This document shows positions 22,815 through 34,657 of a DNA stretch of 64,000 nucleotides, piece by piece. The position numbers and the translations under genes were made by a program. Source of the stretch: Kingdonia uniflora (Eukaryota; Streptophyta; Magnoliopsida; Ranunculales; Circaeasteraceae). The notes beneath the pieces were generated by a model that did no database searches, was not told the origin of the DNA, and worked only from the letters and a program-made list of their open reading frames with translations. The stretch covers positions 372,001 through 436,000 of the forward strand of contig JACGCM010002535.1 of NCBI GenBank assembly GCA_014058105.1, written 5' to 3'. Numbering within the stretch: the stretch's first letter is position 1; the number at the start of each line of letters is the position of its first letter.

Positions 22815-23380
22815 CGATCCAGGAAGATCTAGGGTAATTTGGAAATTAACCAAAGTCATTCGAATGAGGTTGAGAGTCGTTTGAACGACCAAATTCTACC
22901 TCTCTGGAATTTGGCCCAAGAACCCAAAGTCGTTCGAACGATTGATATTTTCGTTCCAACGACCAAAGTTTTCCTCACTGGAAATTTGGCCCAGAGCCAT
23001 ATTTCGTTCAAACAAGTTGAGATTTCATTCGAACGACTAGACAAGTTTTTAGGGTTTTAGACCAATTAGGCGTAAAGTCGTTCGAAAGACTCCCTATTTC
23101 GTTCGAACAACTTTGGCGGTGTTTATGATTTTTAGGCGTTGTTTTGCCTCGAGATCTATTCTTTTATGATTTTTGAGTTCCCTAGTATATAAAGGGAACT
23201 TAGGTTATTTTCTAGGGCTATGTTAGATCTAGAGAAGAGTTCTGAGGAAGAAGCCTAGGGTTTTAGAGTTTTCATTGAAATTACTTTATTTTAAGTAATA
23301 GAATCTCTTATTTTTCCAAATCAATTGGTGTTCTTCGTAATTTTCTGCTAACTAGAGCTTCTCAATCGTATTGTGGATTG
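22815..23380 (+). repeat. gypsy 3' LTR
   Basis: Direct repeat of 17609-18152 with scattered substitutions and one 22-base gain. Its first base is C rather than T, so the expected TG is CG here. TSD CAATA follows at 23381-23385. Confidence 0.95.
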
Positions 23381-23385
23381 CAATA

Positions 23386-24313
23386 CCTTCAACATGATTG
23401 CACCTCTTTGTGCCCAAAATACTCTAAAAGTACTTAATACTCTCTTCTTCAATTTTTTTTATGTCAGTGATGCTCACACCATCCCCATCAATAGACTTAA
23501 TGTTATATTCAACCCTCTTTTCTTTGATAGAATGGTGAAAAAACCCTGTGTTACAATTACATAACTTTAGCTACTGAACTCTAGACTTTTCTCTAGTATT
23601 AGACTCCTCTATATTAACAAGCTTCAAAAAGCTTCTAATGCACACACACACACATTCTCTCTCACTCTCTCTCTCTCTCCCCCACGAAAAGATCAAAGTC
23701 ATAAGGATTATCATGAATTTCTGCTTGAACCTCATACAGCCTTTTTTCTAGTAATAGTAACTCTTTCACTCAACTTCATAAACCTGCCTTTGCTTTACTC
23801 CCTAAGAGTGGCTTTGAGAGCTTTCATCGTGGAAACTATCACAAACATAGGATTGCCACTAACATTCACGCTCTAACTATCTTCAACAATCTATATAAAG
23901 TCTAGCTCTTTGACCCAATGATTAAAAAACCTAAAAGGTTTGAGCACTACAGCAAGGGGAGTAGAAAGCTTAACAACCATAGCTGAATGATCAGACACAC
24001 CAGGATTCAGGAAGGAACACTTCAGCATCAGGAATTCCACTAATCCTGTGATGATTAATTAAGTTTCTATCAATCTTATCCCCCCCCCCCAAAGTACCCT
24101 TGTATCTACAGTCAGTAAGGGAGGCTTGATCAATCAAATCCACTAGTCCTTTGTACTCATAATTAAGTAGTAACACTTCCTCCCTCTGTACTATCACAAC
24201 TGCTCACAATACTGTTAAAATTCCCCATAACCATCACGGATCATTGATATTAGAATACAAACTGGCAAGGTCAACTCACAAACCATTTTTAACAAATATT
24301 GTATGACTAGCAT
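23386..24313 (-). pseudogene. LINE-A endonuclease C-terminal part and RT leader
   Basis: Minus strand reads MVMGNFNSI and STEGG near 24240-24180, LTDCRYKG, then KIDRNLINHH (24120-24050), NPGVSDHSAMVV with the SDH catalytic motif near 24010-23985, and KPFRFFNHW near 23935. These belong to the apurinic-type endonuclease (EEP fold) that nicks the target to prime reverse transcription. Closer to the RT come KSIDGDGVSITDIKKIEEES (near 23500) and TKRCNHVEG at the gypsy junction. A C10 run near 24081 shifts the frame. (CA)n and (CT)n tracts are at 23640-23680. Confidence 0.8.
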
Positions 24314-25276
24314 TTTTTTTTAGGCAAAGAGAAAATATTATAAAAGGCCCAAAGGGGGGGGGGAGACAGATTTTACAAGGTTTTCAGCCTCCAACAGCGA
24401 ATTACAAAAAATAGGGGGGTTGGTAGCTCCCCTAGCTGCAAGAAAATGAACTTCAAAATTACATTTACGATCACAAAATTCAAAATGGAAGTCAAGAAAG
24501 GATGCTGCCATCTCTCGAATGTCCGGAGCCAAGGTAAGCGCTCTCCAAGAGAGATCCTCAGAACACTCCCTGAAAGCTCTGACTAGGCGAAGGCAATCTG
24601 ACAAGAGAAGAACCCGATGTAGACTACTGCTCAGTGTTACCTCCATCCCTCTCAATGCCGCAACCGCCTCTGCTTCTTCTGCATCCCCTGCCCGCAAAGA
24701 GTCGTAACCTGCACACAATATAGAGTTTAGGGTTATTTTAATAATAAGTCCCGATCCCCCAGGCAAGTCCAATTTGGTCTACGAGGCATCCACGCTTATG
24801 ACGTGCCATCCCTCGTGGATCTGCAGAGGTGGGGAGCAGGGTTGCTTTGGAATAGTATGGGAGGGAGAGAGTCTATAATGACTCAAGCAAAGAAGCTTTG
24901 TTCGCTTCAAAATTTCGTCAGGAGGAGAAGTTTTGCGCTCAAAGATGAGCTCATTTCTGCTGGTCCAGATAACATACATAATAGTGCTAACGGTGCTGCA
25001 AAATTTAGAAATATTAAAGACTCATTTGTAAAGATGGTAACAACGGTGAATGATAGTATTAATCGAGTCAGTGCAACACTAATTACTAAATTCGATCGCA
25101 AGGTCAGGGTCATACCAGATGCTTGTGAGCTTTGTACATAAGAACAGGGCGTGAGCAGTTTGTATCCGAAACATCATTGCCATGCCATAAGTTGTACCTA
25201 GTGGGAATACCATCCTGGAAGGATTTCCAAAGGAAAAGTTGTATCCTGTAGGCCCCACCGGTTGGGCCTGGGGTTG
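24314..25276 (-). mobile_element. LINE-B: 5'-truncated LINE inserted in LINE-A endonuclease
   Basis: The minus-strand 3' end is TTTGCCTAAAAAAAAA. The imperfect target duplication is ATGACTAGCAT (24303-24313) versus ATTATTAGCAT (25277-25287). The coding remnant starts in a zf-RVT region (LFLWKSFQDGIPTRYNLW), then YVIWTSRNELIFERK (24979-24779), and RNase H at 24772-24338 (GGSGLIIKITL, GDAEEAEAVAALRGME, VLLLSDCLRLVRAF). The closest relative in the window is LINE-C at 59439, which shares the 3' end and RNase H motifs. Confidence 0.8.
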
Positions 25277-25287
25277 ATTATTAGCAT

Positions 25288-25438
25288 GGACCACTGTAAA
25301 AAAAAAAAAAAGAACTATGCCCATCCTTCTAAGACAAGCAAGGGCAGTAATGTTTTGATTGGTAATATTATTCACATTTAGACTAATAGCATTAGGGCCC
25401 CACAGTAAAATAATTATACTAGTCTCATAATAGTCCAT
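25288..25438 (-). pseudogene. LINE-A endonuclease N-terminal piece
   Basis: Minus-strand IILLWGPNAISLNVNNITNQ and FTVVHANN match the middle of plant LINE endonucleases (I-L-W-x-P-N, then T-V-V-Y). It joins the piece downstream of LINE-B. A T14 run (A14 on the plus strand near 25300) is inserted here. The 5' end of LINE-A is lost beyond this. Confidence 0.6.
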
Positions 25439-25439
25439 A

Positions 25440-25863
25440 AGTTATCCGACGATCCACAACAGTCGACTGTTGGTCATCCTTGTAGCGAAAACAAGAGTTT
25501 CTTTTCTCCAATTTGAGCTTCCCTCTCTCCATAAATCGATTCTCTTCCACTCCAATATGAGTTTCAATATGATTTTCTTCTTCCTCTCCAACCTGAGGTG
25601 GTTTTCAAACAAAAAAGGCAAAAAATAAACAAAGGTAATTTAGCCATTGGAGGTGGTTCTGAAATACAAACAAAGGTAATTTATCACTACTACAAGCTTA
25701 ACTATAGTATTAATTGAAAAAATAAAGCTTTTAGTCTATGAATCAAATTTCAGAGAAAAAGAACTAAAGCCAAAACAGAGGGGGTTAAGTCTAATATATT
25801 TATAAGCAGGTGTTGTTTAATTTTGTACTTTGTACTTTGTACCCCCTAATGTATGTCTAATGT
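25440..25863. other. AT-rich spacer, no gene seen
   Basis: The segment holds two copies of AACAAAGGTAATTTA about 40 bases apart (25630-25685). I expected the left terminus of MULE-1 here but found no sequence inverted to 30880-31050, so that end is probably deleted. Confidence 0.5.
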
Positions 25864-26425
25864 ATGTCTTGTATGTGGGAATGTTGTTATTATTCTAAAT
25901 TGCAGTGTGTAATGTGTTACCTTAAAGGTCACTCCCCTGACTGTTGCCCTTGGCTATACATCAAATGTAGGTTTCCTCATTGTGATGGCATTAGGAAGCT
26001 TATGACTTCATACACAACAAAGAACTACAACATAAAATATCTTCAAGTGTCAACACTCATAATGCACTGAATTTTAGTGGTTATTTGATGCAAATGTTCA
26101 ATCTGGAAGTTCTGTTGGGACCTCCTCTGGAAGTGGGTACTTTGGGTATGGTGGTTCATCTCATTGGATTGGAGATTGCCCTTGGAAAGAATCCAAATGT
26201 GAAGTACAAGGTTGTATTGGGACAAGGATGCTCAAAACTTCTAGGCAAGATCATAGTTATGGGCAGAAGTATTTGAAATATTTTACTTGTGGCAATTTCC
26301 AGTGGTTGAAGGGTACTATAGAGGATTTCAAGGAAGGCAACAATGGAAAATTTAATGTGAAGGTCACTGTGGAGATGGGGCTAGATGAATTCATTAAAGA
26401 GTTTAAAATAAAAACAACTATGTAA
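25864..26425 (+). pseudogene. GRF/CCHC zinc-finger ORF of MULE-1
   Basis: The first part encodes a Cys-rich CVMCYLKGHSPDCCPW, then a GRF finger CRFPHCDGIRKLMTS followed by KYLQ (25864-26070). After frame changes come FGYGGSSHW and DCPWKESKC (the CCHC-like H-W-x-x-D-C-P-W motif), a second GRF finger CIGTRMLKTS and KYLKYFTCGNFQWLKG, and the tail VKVTVEMGLDEFIKEFK. The tail is nearly the same in MULE-2 (VKVSVTMGLDEFCKEYK). The ORF is broken into at least two frames. Function is unknown; GRF and CCHC fingers suggest nucleic-acid binding in the transposition complex or as a regulator. Confidence 0.75.
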
Positions 26426-26549
26426 AAGAGATATGTTTGAAAGCATGAATGTAATGATTTGAAAACAAGAATGTATGCCTTCTTTTTATGTCCTCATAAG
26501 CATTTTAGCATTTCATCATAAAGCATTGAAACATTAAAATTATAAAAAC

Positions 26550-26900
26550 AGTTTCGGATATAGCATTTCAGATACAACCATTTCAGTTACAGATACAACC
26601 ATTTCAGATACAATATTTTAGATATAGCATTTCAGATACCACCATTTCAGATGATACAACAATTTTAGTTATAGATTCACATACAACCTTCAACATTTCA
26701 GATATAGCATCACATATCTCTTATGACACATATCTCTTATAGAAATTAATAGACAGCAACATATATCACATATAGGAATTAACAGATAGTTTGTACTCCT
26801 CAGACAGTCAAACCATTCATCAATGCATAAAAGACAGTTTCACATAAAAGACAGTCAAACCATATCACATAAAAGATAGTCAAACCATTTCAGCATCACA
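26550..26900. repeat. degenerate CATTTCAGATACAAC repeats in MULE-1 spacer
   Basis: Many imperfect copies of CATTTCAGATACAAC and ACATAAAAGACAGTCAAACC lie between the 3' ends of the two convergent genes. MULE-2 has a comparable repeat block in the same place (45090-45330), also built on CATTTCAGAC. Confidence 0.7.
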
Positions 26901-26978
26901 TTTTTAATAATACAACACAAACTGCTTGTCAATGCATTGTTTCACAGCCACAAACTACAATACAAACATTTACAAAGT

Positions 26979-29286
26979 TCAAAGCCTCCAGTTTTGCCTA
27001 GGTGGCTTGAAGGTTTTCTTATAAGGATTTGCTGGAGCATCTGTCCTTGGAGGCATGGGTGGTATCACCAGTGGTGGCCTCTCTTGTGATTATGGAGCTT
27101 CTACAGGGACTGAGTTACTTAACCATTTATCTACAAACCTTTGGTAATTTATTTGCATAGCTCTTCCCCTCCCTCTGCTAGCATTGGATGAACTTGAAGT
27201 ACCTTCACTTCTTCCCCTCCCTCTGCCAAAATTTGATGAACTTGAAGCACCTTCACTTCTTCCCCTCCCTTTGCCAGCATTGGATGCCCTCCCACTGCTA
27301 CCCCTTCCTCCAGTTATGGGTGTTGTTTGTACTCCTCCAGCTATGGGTGTTGTTTGTACTTGAGTAACATCTGATTGCTGTGATTGATTAAAGTATACTC
27401 TGGTTGACTTTTCTGATGGTCTTCCCCCTGCCTTAGGTGCAGTGCACTTTGAATTTGGATAGGTTCATCTTTGCAAGTATTTGTATTGTGGCCGAAAGCA
27501 CCACATTTCCCACATTTTTTTTTTGTTCTTTATGCACTTCATTATAAGCCTTTCTTATATCCTTTCTAGGTCTTCCCCTCCCTCTTTGCAATGGTGGTGG
27601 ATTAACCACATAAGGTGGCTACATAAGAAACAACAAATTAGCATAATACAATTAGAAGTGAGGCATAAGAAGCAACACAAAGAACAGTATGTGTATATAC
27701 ATTAAAAGAACAAAGTAAATACATTAAAAAAATACATAAGCTCAAAAAAATAATATAATACCATTATGTGTATCATCAGATATTTGGATGTATAATACCA
27801 CTATATGTTGCCACATATGAAACAACAAAGTGATATGGTAAAAAAAACTGCAATGAAATCAAATGAAAATACATGAGACAGTGAAATCAAATGAAAAAAA
27901 GTAATAAATAAATAAATTAGGAAAATATATTTCTTACCTCTTTAATGATTTCCTCCTTGGGATTAATATACTTGCAGCATGGATACAAGGCATTCATGTC
28001 AATTGCCACTCAATGCATTAGCAAGTTCTCTCTTCCAGGTTTAGTACCCACCATTCCCCAGTACTAGAGATTGAAACCCATTCATTCTTGTCACCTCCTT
28101 CCATATCATACTCCCCATAATATGCCATTAAATACTCAAGATGTTTAACTGCTCTTGGTACCAAACCACATTGATCCCATGACTCTATTTTGGTTCTTCT
28201 CTCAAACATTAGTTTCATAAGCATCAAACTTAGTCTCTCAAATACTGTGGTTAGTGGTTTATCTCTAATCTTCATGATCCACCAATTGAAGGACTCACTA
28301 AAATTATTGGTTATATGTTCACATTTTGTAGTACAATCAAAATGAGATCTACACCAATGCTCATATGGTTCTTTCTCTAAGTAGTCCTTTACCCCAGGGA
28401 TGTCAATACAAAGCTGATTTAGAAACTCTTATTTTTCATTCTGCCTAAAAGCTCTTGCAGCTCCCCATGATAGTTTTTCTAAGTATGCTCCCTTGTAGTA
28501 TTTTTTTTATGTTCTTAAATATGTGTCTAAAACAAAACCTATGATTTGCATGTGGAAAAATCTCTGCCACTGAATCAATAAGCCCCTTCTGCCTATCAGA
28601 GATAAAGGTCAATTTTCCTAGGTGTGCAGATAAGTAAGGTTCTATCTTAGCAAGAAAATCAAGCCAACTCTCTTTACATTCAGTTATGCACATGTACACT
28701 CCAATTGGAAACAAGCCATTGTTGGCATCAAGACTGAGTACAGATTGGCAAGCCCATCCATACTTCCCTTTTAAAAAACAACCATCTAGTCCCAATATAG
28801 GTCTACAACCCTTGACAAAGCCATTCAAAGATGCCTTGAAAGCCACAAGAGTACCAGTCCATTACAGTGTGTCATCTTGTCTCCAAGTTCTAGCTATGCT
28901 CCCAGGATTGGATTTCAAAATCTCCACACACAATGAAGGCAAGTCATGGTAACCATGATCATAAGACCCTACTATACTCTCCGTGCATATTTTTCTTGCA
29001 TTTCAAGCAGTCCAGTAACTAATTTCAACACCATACTGTGTCTTCATTCTGGTCTTAATTGTTTTGGGAGTCATTCCCCTAACATCTCTAATCAATGCTT
29101 CAACTTCTCTAGCAACCCATGGTGCATTACATAAGGTATTGTCAGCCCCTAGCTTTCCTTCACAAGAATGTTGAAAGTTACCATGTCTTAAAACCATAGT
29201 GTGCCCATCATTATTTCTTGATATAAATATCAGCCACTCACACTCTTTCTATGAACACTTTAGCCTCAGCCTAGTACTGTCATTCT

Positions 29287-29339
<53 letters not shown>

Positions 29340-30735
29340 GGTTTAAAATTCCAAACCTTCTCATACGTTCTCTAGCTTCATATGCAGTTGCCCATTCCAT
29401 CCCTACCTCAAGTTCTTTAAAACCAACAGTCAATGGTGTTTTGGCTTTGTCATCCTCCTATTTACTATAAATATCATCCAATTCAACATGAACACTTTCA
29501 AATTCATTACCTCTATCAATATCTTCAGTAGTAGGAACATAATCCTCATCATCAGATGAGTGGGTACTGTAATAACCATCCTCAGCCCCTAAACAATCAA
29601 TCCCAACTTGAACATACCTAACCCATCTCTCTTGTTATTCATCTATGTCATCACATTCACTTTCACTTTCTGGCACAATATTCACTGGAGTTTCTACCTC
29701 ATAAACATTTATTTCCTCTAGGTCAATCTCCTTGTCACTATGATAAACTTCAGGTAAATCATCTAAGTCTTCTTCTTCTAAGATCACAACATTCTTTATT
29801 TGGTGTTGCATTGGTGTTTTATATCTCTTGGTTGGTTTATTGGCAGCTTTGTTAGGTTTGGAATGACTCATTACCACTGCTTTTCCTTTCCTTTTACCAT
29901 TGGTCTTAACTGGGATGGCCTTAAATGGGGTAGTATTCTTCTATTTTGTCTCTATTGAGGATATGATATAATCTATATCATCTTCATCTAGAAGAACATA
30001 CTCTCCAACTTCAGCCCCAGGGACCTCTCTTACTACATTTGTTGGCTTGATGTAAAACTGTGTTTTTATTGGATAACTTTCATCACCATTTGCCCACATA
30101 TCCCTCAAATCATCTGTACATCTGACAACAAAAGGCAACCCATTATACAAATACATAGCCTATATTACATTCCCCTCTAGAATGTAACTCCCCACCCCAT
30201 GGTGGTCATTAACCTTGACTGCAATATCTTTTACATATTCCTCATGAATTATCCCCTCCCCACATAATATCCCATACTTAAAACTCTTCCCCCTTTATAA
30301 TCACTGTCAACCCAACCTGTAGAACTCATTTTACCCCACTTTCCCCCATAGTTAATTAAAGCATGCCTCAAATCGTATGAATGCCTGCAAAAAACCACAA
30401 TACAACATATAAGAATTAAACATTGTACATTGGTACTATCCTACAAAAAAACCCAATTGAGTAACGAATACCCCAAATTATAAACCCCCAATTTAATTAC
30501 AAATCCAAATTTTTTTTCTAATTTTTAATAAATCCTAAAAAAAATTCTAATTGGGCATAGTATAAATTACATATCTTGGGAAGGAAATATGGCTCAACAT
30601 TGGTTCTTGGATTTCAAGTGGAGGACAATCATCTGGTGCATTATCAGGGACGGTGATGCGGTTTGAATCATCATCACCAACCTCATCTCTCAATACCATC
30701 TTCCTAGCCTGCTTCTTCGAGTTCTTCTTCACCAT
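26979..30735 (-). pseudogene. MULE-1 transposase (MuDR/MURA-like)
   Basis: Probable exon 1 is 30735-~30547 (Lys-rich, then acidic). A GT-AG intron appears to end at TTTTTTGCAG (30386). Exon 2 starts with LRHALINYGGKWGK, the MULE N-terminal domain, and continues with acidic linkers (LEEEDLDDLPEVYHSDKEID). The DNA-binding domain ends in TRMKTQYGVEISYWTA (29197-29003). The DDE core is GLDGCFLKGKYG, FPIGVYMCITECKESW, TFISDRQKGL and HRFCFRHI (28846-28445). SESFNWWIMKIRDKP and a SWIM finger (PCIHA near 27985) follow. Then come a CCHC knuckle CGKCGAFGHNTNTCK (27515-27465), a Ser/Gly/Arg repeat linker and the tail NPYKKTFKPPRQNWRL. Stops (for example in the SWIM finger) break it. Confidence 0.9.
29288..29337. 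repeat. (AT)n microsatellite
   Basis: An uninterrupted AT dinucleotide run of about 50 bases lies inside the MULE-1 transposase region. Confidence 0.95.
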
Positions 30736-30739
30736 TATC

Positions 30740-31618
30740 AGAGATAAGTTTTACGGTCTGTGAGAGAAGTGAGAAACAACTCTGGTCTGTAAGAGAAGTG
30801 AGAGAGAAGTAACTCTGGTCTGAAAAATTTTGGTTTGAGAGAGCAGATGGTTAACACGTGATTTCCAAGGGTATTTCAGTCATTTTAGTTGTAAGCCCAG
30901 ATTTACTCAGTCAACGCGGTAAATTGCAGTTAACCAATGTCAAAATGCAAATAAAGGACTATAACAGCTTTTTTGCTAAATGGAAAGACTTAAGTCAAAT
31001 ATCCATATAAATATTAGGATATAAGTCTAAAAAACTCAAAATTCATTGGTGGCCAACTAGTTTGAGATGGGGGTGTGAAGTTCAGTGGGAATGATTTGTT
31101 GTAAGTTATGGTTAGAACTTAGTTCACTAACTTGGATATATACCATTAACGTGAAGAATATGGAGTCTTCACAACCTTGAAAAGAGGAGCTTTACTTATC
31201 AGATAAATAGACCAGTACCATCTCTTATATAAACTCTCTTATACTCATCCACTAGATAAGCTCTTTTGTGATCTAGATAGGGATTGTAGGGTTGATGTAT
31301 ATCGCATAAACTTCTATAAATAATAGCTCAATGAGCCTCACCAAAGTACAGTGATTTTTATCTTTGCATGTTCTTTTATATACATTTTACACATTGGCAG
31401 GATTCAGAGTTGATGTTTTTTAGCACAGCTGATCAAATTGGTTGTAACTGATTTGTTTATCTCTGCTCATACTACTCTCACTACTATCCTCCACCTAATC
31501 TTTCTCCATGTGTTCATTCACACTTTCCATGAAACAATCAGCGGGAACGCCTTCATGTGCTTATCTTTGTTCCTTTCCTCCATCGTATGGCATACTGGGT
31601 GACAGAACCCCTTGAAGT
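30740..31618. other. spacer right of MULE-1, no gene seen
   Basis: Near 30750-30840 there are two copies of GGTCTGTAAGAGAAGTGAGA-like sequence, probably the MULE-1 leader. From about 31097 (TGTTGTAAG) to 31391 (TTTTACA) the sequence looks like a short LTR, with TATA-like ATATAAAC and CTATAAATAATAG, but I see no target duplication, so I do not call it as an element. Confidence 0.4.
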
Positions 31619-32741
31619 TGAAATTCCTAGACGCTTGAGACTAATCAATTTCGATTGTTTTAGGTCTAAGTCGATTAGGTCTGAATTACTTAGAATTAAT
31701 GTTCTAACCTTAACCTAAATCGAATCGATGCAATTATCTAGTGTTCACAGGCAATTGGAAATTAAAGAACACATGCAAAGATTTTTAACCCTGTGGGAAA
31801 CCTTTCTCAAGAGAAAAACTCACAGGTCGCTGTCGAATCGCCCGACAGCTAAAACAATCCAATATTGAAAAATAATTATAAGTATTTAATTACTTACAGA
31901 CTCGATAAGCACATCCCGTGGTTACCTCTCTTATAATCAAACTCCCCGTAATCAATTCTTTGTTCTCGCAACTTCCCACGTCCTCGCAACGCCTAGCGTT
32001 CTCGCAACGCCTTACTTAAATCTCTCGTCAAAGCTCCAAATCTTGAATCCCACAAGATCTTCAAATCAAAGTTAGGGTTTCTAAATTATTGATTGATTCA
32101 AGGTTGAGTTGTTGTTCTCTCTTGAATCTCTCAATAAAAATCTCCTCTCTCTAGAATACAAGCCCTAGGTTTTTCGGTTTTTAGAGAAGTTAGAAGAGGA
32201 AAAAGGAAAAAAAAATTATTAAGAAAACTGAGTTTCGCGATTCTTACTCGAATATTTTCTATTATATTCGAATATTTTTCTACTATCGACAAATATTGAC
32301 AACTAGAAAAATAATCAAAGTTTGAAAAAATTTAAGCAGGAAAAAAATATTCGAGCAAGATTAGAAAATATTCGAATATTTTTCTACTATCGACAAAATC
32401 AAAATTTGAAAAAATTTTAAGCAGGAAAAAAATATTCGAGCAAGATTAGAAAATATTCGATTATTTTTATACTGTCGCAAGATATAAAATATTCGAATAT
32501 TTTTCCTGTTTTCAAATAAACTCTGTTTTATCATTAAACAAACATTTTTTGTATTTTTCATACTCCTTAGAATACTTAGGGCTTGATATTCTAGAATGAA
32601 GAGATAAAAACCCACTTACATGTTCAGTGTCAGTCCAGCTGTAGTCTCTCCATGTACACTCACTGACGACGGATAACCATGAGATAGTACCGACACCCAT
32701 ACTAGACACTAAATGAAACAAACTCCAAAATGGATGTTTCA
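31619..32741 (-). repeat. 3' LTR of gag-only element
   Basis: TG...CA on the minus strand (TGAAACATCC at 32741). It is very similar to 36604-37744, with roughly one difference per 20 bases in the outer part that I compared. It contains tandem repeats of ATTCGAATATTTTTCTAC near 32255-32500. Confidence 0.95.
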
Positions 32742-34650
32742 ATCTCCCCCTTTGGTTCATTTTGTGTCAAAACTAGAACTAGGTAAGAAAAAAAATACAG
32801 ACTCTATGGACTGACTGACTCACTGAACATCCATACACAAGGGAACTATCCTCTGTAATTCCTGCACACTAAACAAGATACATAATGTACCCATTCACAT
32901 TCAAAAATGAGGGATTCAGAGGAAACACAACTTACCTGACTTACCTGTCAGGATCATCTCTCCCCCTTTTTGGCACAGATGAACAAAGAGTAAATAACAA
33001 ATAAAATGGAGAGACAAACCAATAGCACAAAAGATAGTTCAGAAAATAGTACTAAAACCCCCTTACACAAAAAAATAAAAACATCTCCCCCTCAAAATAA
33101 TGGTGACCCCCGAACAAAGAAATAAAAGAAAAAACACACAAAAAGGAGTGTCTTTAAAATATGAAAGCAATAGAAAACAACACTCTCCCAAAACACAAGG
33201 CAGGATAGAAAGATAATGAATCTAAAATATCCTATGTAGACCAAGACAACTCCCATGTGTTATTAAACAATCATTCCATGAAGTATTTGGCGTGTGTGTG
33301 TGCATAGTCATATAGATGCCCGATTTTTCGCCTATTACCCAGCCGTAGTTAGAATACGATATCGGAAAGTTGTTTCAACTTAGGCCTCTTTAGGGTGGTC
33401 ACTCAAAAATTACTGAGAATTGACTAGCTAACACTTTGTTTGAGATATGAATATGAGTAAATGTAAATAGAATCATATCTCATCAAAAACGACGCATTGT
33501 TAGCTAGAAGATCTCATGGAAAGGAAATCAATTGTCATTAATTGTGTCAAGTTAATTAATATAGACTCCATATCTCTCATCTCCACTAAACTAATTGTGT
33601 TAAAACTCAAGATCAAACAGGTCTTGAAAAGGTTATAATGTAGGCACGGGTAGGCAAATGGCGGAGTAGGTGTTTTACAGGCATTCTGAGACTACAGATA
33701 TACTCTCTCCTCTTCTTCCCTCAAAAAACTCAAACTTCTTCCCCACCTTCGTGCTTCCTCTTTTTTCCTTTTATTTCTTTTTTTCTTTTCTTGTTCTCCC
33801 TTTTTTTTCTAGCCACAAATTTACATACTTGTTAAAAAATTCAGGGATAGACGATCCATTCTTTCATTCAATTTTCCCCCCAAAACATCACATTATTACG
33901 ATCCGAACCCACCTTTTTATTCACTGTAAAGTCTCAGAACAAATGGGTAATTGAATAAAGGATTTGGGTATAAAAATGAAAGGCTTATTTTTCAGGCACA
34001 AAGGGCAACAAGTGAATAAAAATATGGTTAGACAAAACGAAGGCCAAAAAAAATGTAGCAATAAAACGCCTATTGTCATATCTTCGGTCTCACATAGTAT
34101 TTTTTTCGTCTCGAATCAAGAATAGGGAATGTTCTCTTAAATTAACTTGACTTTGATGTTACCATTGACAATTGAGTGGGGAAACGAAAATGAAATCAAT
34201 AACAACAAGATTAACAGAAGAGTCAATATCTTAACACTCGAAGCTTATAAAAGACTAGATCCTCACAAAGCATTAGGTATGAAGTCTCTACAGATATCCT
34301 CACGTGGTTCTACTCACGATAAGCTTTTAGTTTAAACAAGAGAACCACTAACTATCGTGAATTGTGATTTTACTAAATAATTATCACATGAGTGAATTAT
34401 AACACAAAAGCACAATCTAAGTCTAGCAAGAGTATTCTTTAGACAAAAGCTTCTAATGTACAGAGTGTAGGTAAAAACAAAAATAGACCAATATCCCACT
34501 ATCTATTCTACTATCCTCATTATAAGAAAATAAAGACTAACTAAGACAGGACAAGAAACATACCTGAACATTGGAGCATACTGATAGCCCGTCTCAGTTA
34601 TTATACATTACCTTATTTGTGGCGACAAGTCATCCTTTCGCACCCAAATT
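32742..34650. other. non-coding interior of gag-only element
   Basis: No ORF with recognisable motifs on either strand. Pyrimidine-rich stretches lie near 33700-33830, and the polypurine tract sits next to the 3' LTR. This is where pol would be in a complete copia element. Confidence 0.6.
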
Positions 34651-34657
34651 GCACGAA

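Larger units (their letters stand above)
17609..23380 (+). mobile_element. Ty3/gypsy LTR retrotransposon, 5.8 kb, full length but inactive
   Basis: Two direct LTRs (17609-18152, 22815-23380) flank gag, protease, RT, RNase H and integrase, in that gypsy order on the plus strand. The target-site duplication is CAATA (17604-17608 and 23381-23385). Primer-binding site and polypurine tract are in place. Many in-frame stops make it inactive. It is inserted in LINE-A. Confidence 0.95.
13911..25440 (-). mobile_element. LINE-A: L1-like non-LTR retrotransposon with three nested insertions
   Basis: Minus-strand order is endonuclease (25438-25288 and 24310-23600), RT (23570-23386, 17600-17172 and 16183-15408), zinc-finger thumb (15381-14591) and RNase H (14508-13948). 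The 3' end near 13911 carries a short A run. The body is split by LINE-B (24314-25276), a gypsy element (17609-23380) and an LTR-like piece (~16150-17180). Across the gypsy site the reading frame joins directly once one CAATA copy is removed. The 5' end is truncated near 25440. Confidence 0.85.
25864..30890. mobile_element. MULE-1: MuDR-like transposon with convergent GRF ORF, left end lost
   Basis: A GRF/CCHC zinc-finger ORF on the plus strand (25864-26425) faces a minus-strand MULE transposase (30735-26979). The two-gene layout and the protein motifs match MULE-2, which has intact termini. A degenerate repeat block separates the two genes, as in MULE-2. No terminal inverted repeats or 9-bp duplication were found, so the limits are only those of the coding content. 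Confidence 0.75.

Noticed and set aside
23640..23700. (CA)n and (CT)n tracts considered as a promoter
   Set aside because: They lie inside LINE-A between its endonuclease and RT motifs, so they are microsatellite growth in a dead element.
31097..31391. LTR-like segment TGTTGTAAG...TTTTACA with TATA boxes
   Set aside because: The flanking bases (TGATT and CATTG) do not form a target duplication, and no partner repeat exists in the window.
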